From NCBI GenBank assembly GCA_954871525.1, contig OX940860.1, positions 56,904,724 through 56,968,723 on the forward strand: a stretch of DNA of 64,000 bases, in the 5' to 3' direction. Made by a program: the position numbers and the translations under genes. Positions 32,702 to 44,010 of the stretch are shown here, piece by piece; positions within the stretch are counted from its first letter, which is position 1, and the number at the start of each line of letters is the position of its first letter. Under the pieces are notes generated by a model, which searched no databases, was not told the DNA's origin, and saw only the letters and a list, made by a program, of their open reading frames with translations. The stretch comes from Parietaria judaica. Lineage: Eukaryota; Streptophyta; Magnoliopsida; Rosales; Urticaceae.

Positions 32702-34057
32702 TAGAGCTGGGACTCGCGGCGTCGCGACGAGTCGCGACCGAGTCGCCAAAAATCGCGACTGTTCCGATCGCGACTCGTCGCGACGCCGAGAGTCGTGGTT
32801 GTTCGCGATTTTTAGCGATTTTATAGGCTATTTTTGCGGCAAAAGTACCTGGTTTCTTGAAATGTATTTTTTTTAACTTTTTACCCGAATTTAATTTTAA
32901 AACTTTATTAATTATTTCAAAATTATATGTAAGTAAGTTAATTATTTAAATTTGTTATCTACAATGTATTTTTTTCAAAATTAATATTAAAGTTTGTTAT
33001 ACCTTATTATTTTGTAACATATTAATAATATTGATTTTTATTTTTAATTTGAAAGAAATAACATATGTTAATAAATATTAGTTTGTAACCGCGGTTGTAA
33101 ACCCCAACATTTGAACCATGGACCGAGGGCGGCGTTTGAAAGTCGTCGGGATCGGCATCGTGGGGACGTTGAGTTTCGTCGGGATCGGCACCTTCGGGAC
33201 GTTGAGATTCGTAATTGGCGTGCTGTTGAAACATGAGATTGAAAAAAGGATCGTTATTTCCCCCTAGATTGAGCCACCGCGTCGACCAACTCTCGGGGCA
33301 CACGTTCGAGATTGGCGTGGTGGTGGGCCACCGCCCGGACTAGACTAGGTCTTAGAGACCGTACTGTATCGTCGGGATAATCTGGATTGGGAGGGGAGGG
33401 AAATATTTCTGCGGGTAGCATAACGGGAATGTAGTCGTCGGGACAAGGCTGCGATGTTCCCCCTTGTAGAAATTGGGGTTGCAAATTCCTGGCCGCCCTT
33501 CGACCCCCGGAACTACCGCCGCTTCTTCGAGACATATTAATGAGAGAACTTTAGAAATTTAGAAATTTAGAACTTTGGAACTTTAGAGCTTGAGAGTGGA
33601 GAAAACTTAGAGAATTGAGAGAATTTGAGAGAGAGTTGAGAGATTGTTGGTGAAGAAATGAGGGAGGAAGAAGTGGTATTTATAGGGTTTGAGGAGAGAG
33701 TGGGGTGGGTGAATAATAATTGTGGTGGGTGAATAATTGTGAGGAGAAAGTGGGTGAAAAAATATTGAAATTTGAAATTTTAGGGTTGAAATTCGAGTAA
33801 AGTGGGTAATAATTGTGGTTGGGTAATAAATTTCGGGTAAAAAGTGTGTTATTTATGCCACAAAAAGACAAAATGACGCGGATCTTGAATGTGAGCCGTT
33901 GATGGGCTTCACGCGGATCCCCAGCCGAGGATCGCGACTGATGCCACAAATCGCGACGAATCGCGACTTTTGCCACAAAATCGCAACTCGTCACGACTCA
34001 CGAGCATGCGTCGCGACGCATCGCGATGGAATCTCGCGACGAATTCCTGCAGCTCTA
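32702..34057 (-). mobile_element. Non-autonomous hAT element, 1356 bp, upstream of PhzF
   Basis: Ends are TAGAGCTG and CAGCTCTA with a perfect 8-bp duplication GTCCAATC (32694-32701 and 34058-34065), diagnostic of hAT. Both subterminal regions are packed with TCGCGAC/GTCGCGA motifs, likely transposase-binding sites. The interior keeps a minus-strand start of a transposase-type gene (33254-33535 and 33022-33303) but no RNase H-like catalytic domain or dimerisation region. It depends on an autonomous partner. Confidence 0.95.
33022..33535 (-). pseudogene. hAT internal reading frames
   Basis: Two overlapping minus-strand frames: 33254-33535 begins MSRRSGGSSGGRRAAR and is rich in Pro and Asp; 33022-33303 has an 11-residue repeat (QRPEGADPDE, then QRPHDADPDD) from a 33-bp DNA repeat. 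They look like the variable N-terminus ahead of the missing transposase core. No BED finger is visible. I do not claim a function. Confidence 0.4.
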
Positions 34058-34119
34058 GTCCAATCCAAAGCATTGACCGTATATTAGTTGTTAAGTGCTG
34101 ACTCTCTCAGCGAAAGAGA

Positions 34120-36323
34120 ATGGCGAAGAATGGCGTCAAGTACTCGGTGGTAATCACTCTTCACTCTCGCAAATTCTTCATTTTTTTTTTGGTTTGAGGG
34201 AATAACTTGCGAGTGAAGGAGCAGGTGGACGCGTTCGCCGACTCAGCGTTCAAGGGAAACCAAGCAGCCGTGTGCTTGCTGGAGGAGGAGGAGGAGCCAG
34301 ACGACCTCTGGCTGCAATCTGTGGCTTCCGAGTTCAACCTCTCCGAGACTTCCTTCCTCACTCGCCGACCCCATTCCCCGCCATCTTCGCTCCCCAGCTT
34401 TCGTCTTCGCTGGTTCACTCCTCTCACCGAGGTCTCTTCGCCAATCTTCCATTTTCTATATTAATTGCTCAAATCTAGGGTGAAATCAGGACCGGAACCG
34501 GTATTTTTTTTTTGGCACCGTCTCGGTTTCTCAGGTATTTTCGAATTTCGTAGCAGTATCGGTTTTGTAGAAACCAGTTTTTCGGTAGCCAGAACCGGGA
34601 CATCTAGAAAGCCGATAGTCACCGGTTTTGAACCGAAAACCGCTGCCCAAAAAACCCAGTATTTACCGGTCTACAACCGTTAAGCGGTGTAAAAGGCCGG
34701 TAATTGGAACCGGTAAAAATAACACCAATATTACCGATTAGAAGCGATGTATGAACCGGTAACCAGGGAGGAGATTTTCACCCATATTGAGATCTATTTG
34801 ATTTAAAGTTCGTTCATAAAACTACAGTAGGACCTCGCTAAATTAATAGCCTAGATTAAACTATATGTTTGTTAGGTCCCGATTCTGAAGAACAACTATT
34901 AATTTATGTCTGGGAAGTGATTGAAGTCGTGGTCGATTTCGAGCAGGTTACGCTTTGTGGCCACGCGACATTAGCAGCGGCGCATACTCTCTTCACATCG
35001 GAGGCGATCGGCTCTGACGCCATTGAATTCACCACTCTCTCTGGAGTTTTGATTGCAAAAAGAGTCCCGGAGAGTGGCGATGAAGCGAAAAAGGGCTTCT
35101 CAGTTGAGCTCGACTTTCCGGTGGATCCGCTCGAGGAAATCGATCCTGCTCAGCGCTCGTCCATGTCAGAGGCCCTCGGCGGGGTTTCCGTGATCGACAT
35201 GAAAAGGACAACGGCCCTGAATGATCTCATCGTAATGAATTATGAATAACCTGACACAAATTTCTTCTGGTCTCAAACTTTTTAGAGTAACGGGTGTTCG
35301 TTTCTTTAAGGTTGTGGTTCCATCAGCGAAATCTGTGATGGATTTGCAGCCGAACTTTGACGCGATCGCGAAATTTCAAGTGAGGGGTGTTATTGTGACT
35401 GGGATCGCTTCCTCCGAGTCGGGATTTGATTTCTATAGCAGGTTTTTCGCTCCTTTTTCGGGAATTAATGAGGTATTTTAAGCTTCATTTTACCTCTTCC
35501 AAGTTTTCTTGTTGAGCTACTAAATCAAGCAAAACAATTTATGCGGTTTTTAACGCCGAAATCTATTTAATTTGCTGCCATTTATTTAACTAACAAAACC
35601 AGCAACTACTATTAACTGAAATCGGTTTATTAACCGTTTTTTATTTTGTTGACATTAAACAAAAAACGCAACATGAAATATCAGTTATTTGGCTCAATAA
35701 CGTGTATCGGTTTTAGGGTTTAATACACAAAAGGCCGGTTTCTAAGGCTTAATTCATGTTATTTTGATTTAAACATGTTAATTTATAGGTTTTAGTCATT
35801 ATTAACACAGAATTTTAGACTAAATGAATTTTCTTTTTTCCTTTTTTCATTAAAGGCCATTTAAATTGTTTTAATTTTTATTTTTATACAACTTACCTTT
35901 AAATTTCCATAATAAATGGTATGGAATGATTATGCTTTCCACCCACACCTGTTTAAATTCCGGTATCCGAATATTATCGGATTTTAACAGAACTGGTGTT
36001 TGGCACGCTTTTCAGGACCCCGTTACAGGGAGCGCTCATTGCAGTTTGGCGCCATATTGGCACAAGCAATTGGGGAAATGCGATTTCGTTGCTTATCAGG
36101 TACGGTTCCTTCTCGTGCTTTATTATTATTATTTTGCTAGTCTTGTGCCCTGATCTTGATCTTCAATTGCGTTTGTTCAAAACGGGTTTCGATTCTCTTG
36201 CTTTGTGTTCGCCAGGCGTCGGCAAGAGGAGGCGTGCTGAGCGTTCATCTGGACGAGAAAAATCAAAGGGTGGTCTTGCGCGGGAAAGCTGTCACTGTCA
36301 TGGAAGGAACTCTTTTAGTTTGA
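34120..36323 (+). CDS. PhzF-family isomerase-like protein, 6 exons
   Basis: Exons: 34120-34149, 34225-34431, 34947-35231, 35311-35472, 36016-36099, 36216-36323. All introns are GT-AG and in phase, total 876 nt (291 aa). The start MAKNGVKYSV leads across intron 1 into VDAF, the conserved N-terminus. Fold marks are FKGNQAAVCLL, FNLSETSFL (Glu51 matches the catalytic Glu of PhzF), RWFTPLTE, LCGHATLAAAH, FAPFSGINE and DPVTGSAHCSLAPYW. The bacterial founder isomerises a phenazine precursor; plant members are soluble isomerase/epimerase-like enzymes with no firmly known substrate. A run of five Glu (30-34) is a small oddity. No break is seen. A hAT element ends 62 bp before the ATG, so promoter or 5' UTR is affected. 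Confidence 0.95.
34485..34770. repeat. ACCGGT-rich patch in PhzF intron 2
   Basis: Many ACCGGT, AACCGG and CGGTTT variants occur on both strands, similar in style to OSCA intron 9. This is probably a decayed inverted-repeat transposon. No ends can be defined. Confidence 0.4.
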
Positions 36324-36546
36324 GAGTTTAAATCATTCGCAGCGCGAGTTTGTTGACGAACTTACCGGCCACGTAATCTCGTTCCAAATATATGGAAGAA
36401 TAAAAACATTCATGGGAATCAAGATATCAATATTGCAAGTTTTAATAACAAAGAAGTACAAGTCATATGGTAGTTATTTTGTAAATAGTGTCGTTTATCC
36501 TTTTTCTAATTGTCTTTGTAAAATAAATCAAAAGGTAATATTTATA

Positions 36547-36717
36547 GTTATTTGTGGCAATAATCTGCAACTTTTGGTCTGGCACTTAACCTTCAAAAAT
36601 GTGGGTAACATTATCCAACGGAAAAAGAGACGGAACTCCTGATCAACTCACGTTAAGTATTTTTTACTACACTTTTGAAGGTTGGGTGCCAAAGGTTATT
36701 ATCGCCACTAATAACCT
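36547..36717. mobile_element. MULE-type MITE, 171 bp
   Basis: A fold-back element with inverted arms of about 55 bp (GTTATTTGTGGC on the left, GCCACTAATAAC on the right, with AACCTTCAAAA in both arms). Flanking duplication TAATATTTATA is exact over 11 bp (36536-36546 and 36718-36728). It lies about 220 bp beyond the PhzF stop. Confidence 0.85.
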
Positions 36718-36728
36718 TAATATTTATA

Positions 36729-38161
36729 TTGTTTTTTATTAAAATATTTAACATAATTGAAAATATTCTCTGATGATTTTGATGCACTTATAGTTTTACA
36801 CTGAACAAAATTGATATTAGCAGCAAAAGTATTGTTCATTTTACCAATGTAGGACTTGTTTTTTTTTTTTTTTTTTTTCAACGGATAAAGTAACAATACG
36901 ATACACAATATGCCATAAGTATTTTGTTCACCTTTTGTCGATGGCAGACACGTGTCACCAAGTTCGATCCAATAATTTTTGGAACCTTGAAAAAAAAAAA
37001 AGAATAAAATTATCAGATTTGTTTAAATTACGAGGCAATTTTGGTTCTTATGAACAAAATTATATATAAATCTTTATTTTATCACGAGATCTTGTGCGAT
37101 CACCTTTTTTTTTTTTTTTTTTTTTTGTAAATTGGGTTGATACTGCCTGTCACACCCATGTTAAATAATGACTAAAGAATTAGAACATGTCACTACGTTA
37201 AGTAAAACAAAATATTTGTTGTTGCTATCATCTTTTGATAAAATATAATAATCATAAGAGGTATTAACGGTAAAGTACCCATAAGTAAACCAGAATAGGC
37301 GATTCCTAATGTAATTTTTGCAAGGCTATATTCTCAAACCTAAAAAGTCCTTTCTCAGTTTCTAGTCATAAATCATTGTGTCTTTTGGCTTCATGTTATC
37401 CATGTTGCTTCCCTCAAATTTATACCTTGTCGACTTAGTCGTGTCTTAGTGATCAAGCGCGTTTAACCTCTATCGAAAAGGAAAATCTGAAGAACCCTAT
37501 TACTGATTATCGAGACCTCTAATGCGACTTCTTACAATAGCTCTATCAAGGTATAGTTTTAGAGAATCTACAAAGTTGTGGCTATTGCTTCGTAAAAAAA
37601 CAAAGTTGTGGCTATAATCTCAACTATACATATTATAATTAAGATGATTTATTCTGTGGCTTTCGGCTTTCCGTGATTTCACGTAAACTTATGATTGATT
37701 TAAAATAAGGTACATTGTCTCACACTGACGATTAGTAAAAGTCAAGTAGAATATGTTGAAGATGTTGTGGTGTATCAGTGTATCTAATCATATTTAATAA
37801 ATAAATAAATAAAAAATGCAGCCTTACTCATAAATAATACTCAATTTAAGTAATTTATATATTTTTTATTATAGCATCTTACATAAATATTCAAAATAAT
37901 TTATTTTTTCGAATATAGAGCCCAATTTAGATTGTAAATTTGATCAATATAAGTTTACCAAAAGTATCCGTCGAAATTTATAAATAACATTATATTTTTG
38001 CCACCGTGTGAAGCGCGATGCCATTCCACTAGGTGTAAAATAAATGAAAAAAAATGTATTGTGGTATATAAATGGTGTAATATAAATGTCAGATTTTTAA
38101 TTCATGTTAGAAAGTAAAAAAGGTGATCAATGAGGGCATTCAAGTTAATAACGCTTTATAA
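36729..38161. other. AT-rich intergenic DNA, no gene seen
   Basis: Contains long T runs (near 36860 and 37105), TAAATAAATAAATAAA near 37795 and no open frame with coding character. The run of T and A would also suit decayed retroposon tails. Confidence 0.6.
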
Positions 38162-38171
38162 TTGAATTAAA

Positions 38172-38632
38172 GGGTTATTGACGGTAAAAATACTCAAAGT
38201 TTGGTCAAAGAACCCCCCGTATACCTAAAGTTTAAAAGTGATGGCAAAAATATCTAAAGTCGCATTTCGGGCGTTGACCACTCCATGCTCGTAACGCAGT
38301 TAACTTACCCATTAACTCTGGCCACGTGGACAAACGTGGGTTGCTGACATAACAATTTTTTGCCACGTTGACGAGCCCACATCAGCCTCGTTTACGACAA
38401 AACAATGAATTAAACCCCCAATTGGGCTTGTCCACGTGACAAAAAATTGCTATGTCAGCAACCCACGTTTGTCCACGCGGCCAGAGTTAACGGGTAAGTT
38501 TACTGCGTTACGAGAATGGAGTGGTCAACGCCTCAAATGTGACTTTAGGTACTTCGCCCACTACTTTTAGACTTTGAGTACTCAAGGGATTTTTTTATAC
38601 CAAACTTTATGTATTTTTGCCGTCATTAATCC
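38172..38632. mobile_element. MULE-type fold-back MITE, about 460 bp
   Basis: Near-palindromic: the left arm (GGGTTATTGACGG, CAAAGTTTGG, GCGTTGACCACTCCAT, AACCCACG or CACGTGG blocks) repeats inverted on the right. Flanking TTGAATTAAA and TTAAATTAAA match 9 of 10. It would form a stable hairpin if transcribed, a possible small-RNA source. Confidence 0.8.
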
Positions 38633-38766
38633 TTAAATTAAATAAAGGAAATATTGTGTTTGATCAGTAAAATGGTTAAAACCAAAATACTCAATCTTTT
38701 GTTACAGTTGATTTTTTCTAGAGCCAAAAAAAGTATATATAGATAAATAAATAAAACGTGTACAAT

Positions 38767-39977
38767 CAGGGTTCGCATTTTCGACGATTATCGTCGATAA
38801 TCGCCGATTTTCGATCTTTTCGATAGTTACCGGTAAGTTGCCGGCTCTAATACTTATCGTTTTATATACTTTTCGACGATTATCGAGCTTTTCGATAAAA
38901 CCTTTTCCAACCGATTATCGGAAATTGCAGTGTAAAAATGAGGGTCTTTTCGGTGCAAATAAAAAAAATTATCGCGGAAAAAATACCAATTAAAATTTCG
39001 GCAAAAATAATTATACTCGCACAAGAGCACCGCACCGCCCCGTCCCGCCCCGCCACGTCCGGCCGGACGGCGGCGGCGGGGCGCGCGTGGTGGTGTAACA
39101 TTTGTGTGAGTCCTCCCCCATCCAAAGGGCCCAAGCCCTTGTCCCTAATATTTGGTATATAAACATCACCAAACTCTTGTCATCTATCAATGTGGGACTT
39201 TTTGTTATTCAACTAATATCACACATTCACACTTAACATACACATACACATACACTTCACCTAATAATTTAACTTAATATTACACACTTCAAATAATATT
39301 ATACACTTAACATACATATTAACTTCACCTAACATACATATACACTTAATATGTATATTCATTTAATATTATACACTTCAACTAATATTAAATTTGTTAA
39401 CATACATATACAATTAACATGCATATTCACTTCACATAATAATTTGACTTAATATTATACGCTTAAACTAATAAAGTGACTTAATATTATACATTTCACC
39501 TACATATTTAAGTTACAAATGTGTTTTGTTGTATACAATTATGTCTTGTATTTATTAAATATGTAGTTTTGAACCTATATAAATATCTTGCTTAAATACT
39601 CAAATATTATATATTTTCTATTATGTGTTTGAGTTTGAGATATTACTATATTAGACTATGTATTTGATAGTTGAGACTTGTTAGACTATGTTATTAGTGT
39701 TTTAGATTTGAGCTTTTTGATGGAATTGTATGTGTGTGTATGACTTTACGTATCTACATATGTTTTGAATTTGAGGTATGATATTATAAAAATATTTTAT
39801 AAGTTTTTCGTCGAAAAGTATCGAAAAGTATCGATAATCCGTCGATAATCATCGAAAAGTATCGGTAAGCGGTAAGCTACAGTATTATAGGTTTTCCGTC
39901 GGTTAATCGGTAAGCTATCGATTAATCCGTCGAAAACGGTAACCGATTTATCGACAAGTTCGGTAAGTTGAACCTTG
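38767..39977. mobile_element. Non-autonomous hAT element, 1211 bp
   Basis: Ends are CAGGGTTCG and (inverted) CAAGGTTCA. The flanking 8-mers TGTACAAT and CGTACAAT agree at 7 positions. Subterminal TCGATAATCG/TCGAAAAG motifs are dense at both ends. The interior has a GC-rich patch (39025-39090) followed by GTGTGAGTCCTCCCC, a TATATAAA box and CAATGTGGGACTT, a promoter-like block shared with 44011-44804. No transposase is present. Confidence 0.85.
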
Positions 39978-39985
39978 CGTACAAT

Positions 39986-40220
39986 GATGAAATATGAAGA
40001 GTAAATAAATTTGTGAGCTTCTTTTTCTTTCTTAGATAACAAAAATTCTTTATATCATTTGTGTATAGATTAGAATTAGTAGAAGAAAAAAAAAAAAGCT
40101 TAAGTTGCAGAATGAAGTTACAAAAAAATTCTGATTTTCTTATTTCTTATAATTTAGATTCATTTTTATGAAAAATATACCATCTATTTATAGGTTGTTA
40201 CGAAAGATAAATGCTCATTA
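39986..40220 (-). repeat. Possible degenerate 3' LTR of the copia remnant
   Basis: AT-rich, with a minus-strand CCTATAAATAGATGG TATA-like block at about 40180-40195. It resembles 43800-44000 in the same orientation (AGCTTAAGTTGCAGAATGAA versus AGCTTAGGTGGCACAATGAG). It lies just after the RNase H end. No clean TG...CA ends are seen. Confidence 0.35.
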
Positions 40221-42961
40221 CTAAATTCTCACGTAGTCATGTCTAAGACTAATGTGTCTAGACTTCCCGTTATACACTTTAATGTATGCTCTAGCTAAAG
40301 TAGCTTGACTATCGCAATGTATCGACACTTTTGATACATTATCTTTAGCCAACATAATTTCTAATAAAAGATCCCTCAACAACTCAGCTTCTTGACCGGC
40401 GGAGGCAAGAGCTACAAACTTTGAATCTATGGTCAGATGAGTGATACATGCTTGCTTCTTTGATTTCCAAGAAATTGCAACTCCGGCAAATGTAAAAAAC
40501 CATCCCGTCGTAGACTTGTTGTCTCTGACACTTGATATCCAACTTGGGTCGGGATATCCTTCTAGTATGGCAAGATATCTACCATATCGAAGGCCGATAT
40601 TCTCGTTTTTAAGAGAAAACAAAAAATACTCTCAATTGCCTTCCAATGCTCATTACTTGGATTGCTAGTAAATTAACCCATTTTACTAACCGCGAATGCT
40701 ATGTCTGGCCTTGTACATTGCATCAAGTAAATTAAACAACCAGTAGCACTTGCGTACTCCAATTGAGCCACGACTCTTCCATAATTTTTTTTTTCAAGTT
40801 TGACACTTGGATCAAATGAGGTATCAATTCTTTGAACTTAAGATGTTTGAACTTGTCAAGCACTTTCTCAACATAGTGCATTTGAATAAGTTCATAACCC
40901 CCACTGTTTCGTTTCACTTTGATCCCCAAAATTGTGTCAACTTGTCCAAGATCCTTCATCTTGAATATAGAAGTTAGAAACCTCTTCGTTTCCAAATTCC
41001 TTTCATGTCATTGCTAATGATCAACATAGAGAAATGTGAATATCACAATGTCACCTCGAACCTTTATGTACAAACACTTATCGCACACATTGTTTGCACA
41101 ACCATCCGAAATTATGATCGGCTCAAACTTTTGATGCCACTGTTTTGGTGCTTGTTTCAATCCATACAAAGATTTAACAAGTTTGCAAACTTTTTGTTCA
41201 TTACCCGGAAGCACATATCCTTCGGGTTGATCCATATAAATCTCCATTAAGAAATATTGTCTTGACATCCATTTGATGAACAAAAAAATTATGCAAAGAA
41301 GCTAAGGCAAACAACAATCGAATTGTTGTTATTCTCGCTACCGGTGCATAAGTATCAAAATAATCGATTCCTTCTTTTGTCGAAATCATTTGGCTACTAA
41401 TCTAGCCTTGTAAGTGTTTAGAGTACCGCCGGTATTGTACTTCCTTCTAAACACCCACTTGCACCCAACAGGTCTCGAGCCTTTAAGTAATTCGACAATT
41501 TCCAAGGTATGGTTAGACATTATAGAATCCATTTCATCTTGGATAGCGTCCTTCAAAAAAGCGGAGTCTTGAGAAACCACGACTTCTTTATAGGTGTTAT
41601 GATCATCTTCCACTTGAAGAATTATAGGAATCTCACTAATTAAATTCTCACTATTTCCTTCTACTAAGTAAAAGGAAATGAGTTGAGAATCTATTTCATT
41701 AGGTCCTAAATCCTTAGCCTTTCGGACACTTGCTTATATAAAGCTCAAGTTGTTTTTCAACTACCTTTGAAGAGCTCTCCTCATGAGATTCTTCATCTAC
41801 GGGAATTTGAGGTTCTTTTTCCTTCGTGATAAGGTTCTCAAAAAATTCCACGTTTTTAGATTCTATATTAACATTAGACTCTAAATCTAGAAGTCTATAT
41901 GCTTTACTAATTGTAGCGTAACCGACAAAAACACTTCTTATCCCACGAGGACCCAACTTAGTTCTCTTTGGATTCATGTTTTTGTAGTACGCTACGCAGC
42001 CCCATACACGGAAAATACCCAATATTTGGCGCTCAGCCTTTTCATACCTCATACGGAGAAATCTGAGTTTTCTTTAAACGAATACGGTTAACAATATGAC
42101 AAACGAAAAACAAAGCTTCACCTCACTAATTAAATTGTAGATCCGAATGCATTAACATGAAATTTATCATCTCTTGATAAGTCCTATTTTTGAGCTCGGC
42201 TAAACCATTTTGTTGTTGTGTACGTGGTGCAGAACATTCATGAATAATGCCATTTTCTTCCCAAAATGCATTACGTTAGGAAAATATTCTCCGGCCGTAT
42301 CAATTCTAAGGACTTTGATTTTAATTCCTAATTGGTTTCTACTTCCTCTTTATACGTATTAAAAGCATTAAAAGCTTCGTCTTTATGTTTTAACAAATAA
42401 ACATGTGTGAATCTAGAACAATCATCAATAAACGTGATAAAATATCTATTACCACCATGGGGTTTCATACCATTAAATTGACATATATCCGTAGGTATAA
42501 GATCTAGAAAAGAATTTCTCTCAACACTATAAAAAAGTTTTTTTTAATCATTTTTGCTTTCACACATATTTCACATTTATTGAATTTATTAACTTTTCTT
42601 GAAATTAAACCACATTTAATTAATATTTTCATACTGTTAATTCCAATATGAGCTAATCTTCCTCCTCGGCTTTGAACTTATAGTCGAGAGCCTTCCATAT
42701 CTCCGACGTGGATTGAACATTGGTGTAGAGAACGTAGAGGTGATCGGAGAGGGTGTTGAGAATGTGCCCACAGCACAAAAGTTCGTCCTCCTTGCGCTTT
42801 GCACGGTCTTTCTTCAGTTCGTTTGAATCATCGTCCTCCGGTTCGCGAATAGCCGGTAACTCCGGGTCCAAAACATAATAGATCTTCAACGCCGTGAGGA
42901 GGGATATCGTCTTGTCTTGCCATCGGGTAAAGCTCGCATCGTCGAAACGATCCAACTTCAT
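40221..42961 (-). mobile_element. Ty1/copia remnant with internal deletion
   Basis: Minus-strand pieces in order: gag N-terminus (42961-42653; FTRWQDKTISLLTALK, YKFKAEEED), GAG-pre-integrase and integrase core (about 42650-42060; RLAHIGINS), integrase C-terminal region (42052-41714; FRVWGCVAYYKN, VFVGYA), RT (41613-40732; GCKWVFRRKY, VHQMDVKTIFLNGD, FTFLYVDH) and RNase H (40622-40221; TTGWFFTFAG, HCDSQATLA). Several frameshifts and stops break it. Gag joins the pre-integrase domain directly, so the gag C-terminus and protease have been deleted. The lineage differs from the element at 19547-30310. Confidence 0.9.
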
Positions 42962-44010
42962 GAGATTCTGGTTCTTTGATACTTGAAACGGATGCTTGGG
43001 TCGCCATAATACTGGATACTATAAGATTATTAGATAATTCTTGGAGATCGAAGACGGGCTGGAATCACACATTAAGTATGATTTTTTTATAGTATTTCAA
43101 GCACCTCCAAGTGCGTCTAGAATTCTACAACGCAAGAATACCGCAGGATACGACAAGCCTTAAATCGTACTGCACAAGACGTTTGTGAAGCACGAAATAA
43201 ACGAGAACGATTATCTAGAAAGTATAGAGAGAGATTTCAGATTGCTTATGTTATTAGAACACTAATATGGACTATTTAAATAGGCAAAAAAAAAAATTGT
43301 CCTTTCCAAAGGTAGCGACTCTTTATGAAACGACACAATCATAATGCCAAAAGTTGGGACCCAAAACGACTAATAACTGCCACATAACCGCTGTAACTAG
43401 GCTAGAATTGCCGCAAGAGAGCCTGAGGACCCGAGGCTACACGGCTCACCCTGCTGCCACGTGCTCAAGTGCGTCTACAAGATGCCACTAGTGCCTCTAC
43501 GCCCACGCCCCCGATCTCGAGCTGGAGTTAGAGCCGGTGTTGCCGGGCGAGGGCGGCATTGGGAAAGAACGAATTGGCATACTCCCGCCACCTCGCCTCC
43601 ACGTCACACTCCGTATGGCATATCATAAGCTCAACCACATGTTGATCGTGTCATAAAATGCAACTCTATTTAAACAACACCAACTCTTTGTGTTTAATCA
43701 ATATGGGACTCTTTACATTCTTACATTCTCTACAACCATTAAGACATATTAGAAAATTATTGGAAATGCATTTATGAATGCAATATTCCAACATATACAG
43801 TAAAAAATAAAAATAAATGTAAAGAATAAAAAAAATTATGAGTTTTTCTTTTCTTTTTTAAATAACATAAATTCTTTATAAAATTTATCTATAGATGAGA
43901 AGAAGAGAGAAAAAAAAAACTAGCTTAGGTGGCACAATGAGGTTACAACGACGTTTGTGTATTTTCTTATGTCTCTCCCTTTGCATTCATCCTTGATATA
44001 TAGTAATGAT
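42962..44010 (-). other. Region 5' of the copia remnant, probable leader/LTR traces
   Basis: It contains a minus-strand GGACTATTTAAATAGGC block (43270), a more GC-rich stretch (43380-43630), ATTGGAAATGCATTTATGAA (about 43759) and a segment like 39986-40220 (43800-44000). This is consistent with a decayed 5' LTR and leader, but I could not align an LTR pair with confidence. Confidence 0.35.

Noticed and set aside
36860..37130. Long T runs considered as retroposon poly(A) tails (minus-strand SINEs)
   Set aside because: No pol III A/B boxes and no flanking duplications could be found next to them.
39986..44000. A firm LTR pair for the copia remnant
   Set aside because: The flanking segments are similar only in part, have no TG...CA ends or target duplication, and are mixed with hAT insertions, so they are listed at low confidence only.
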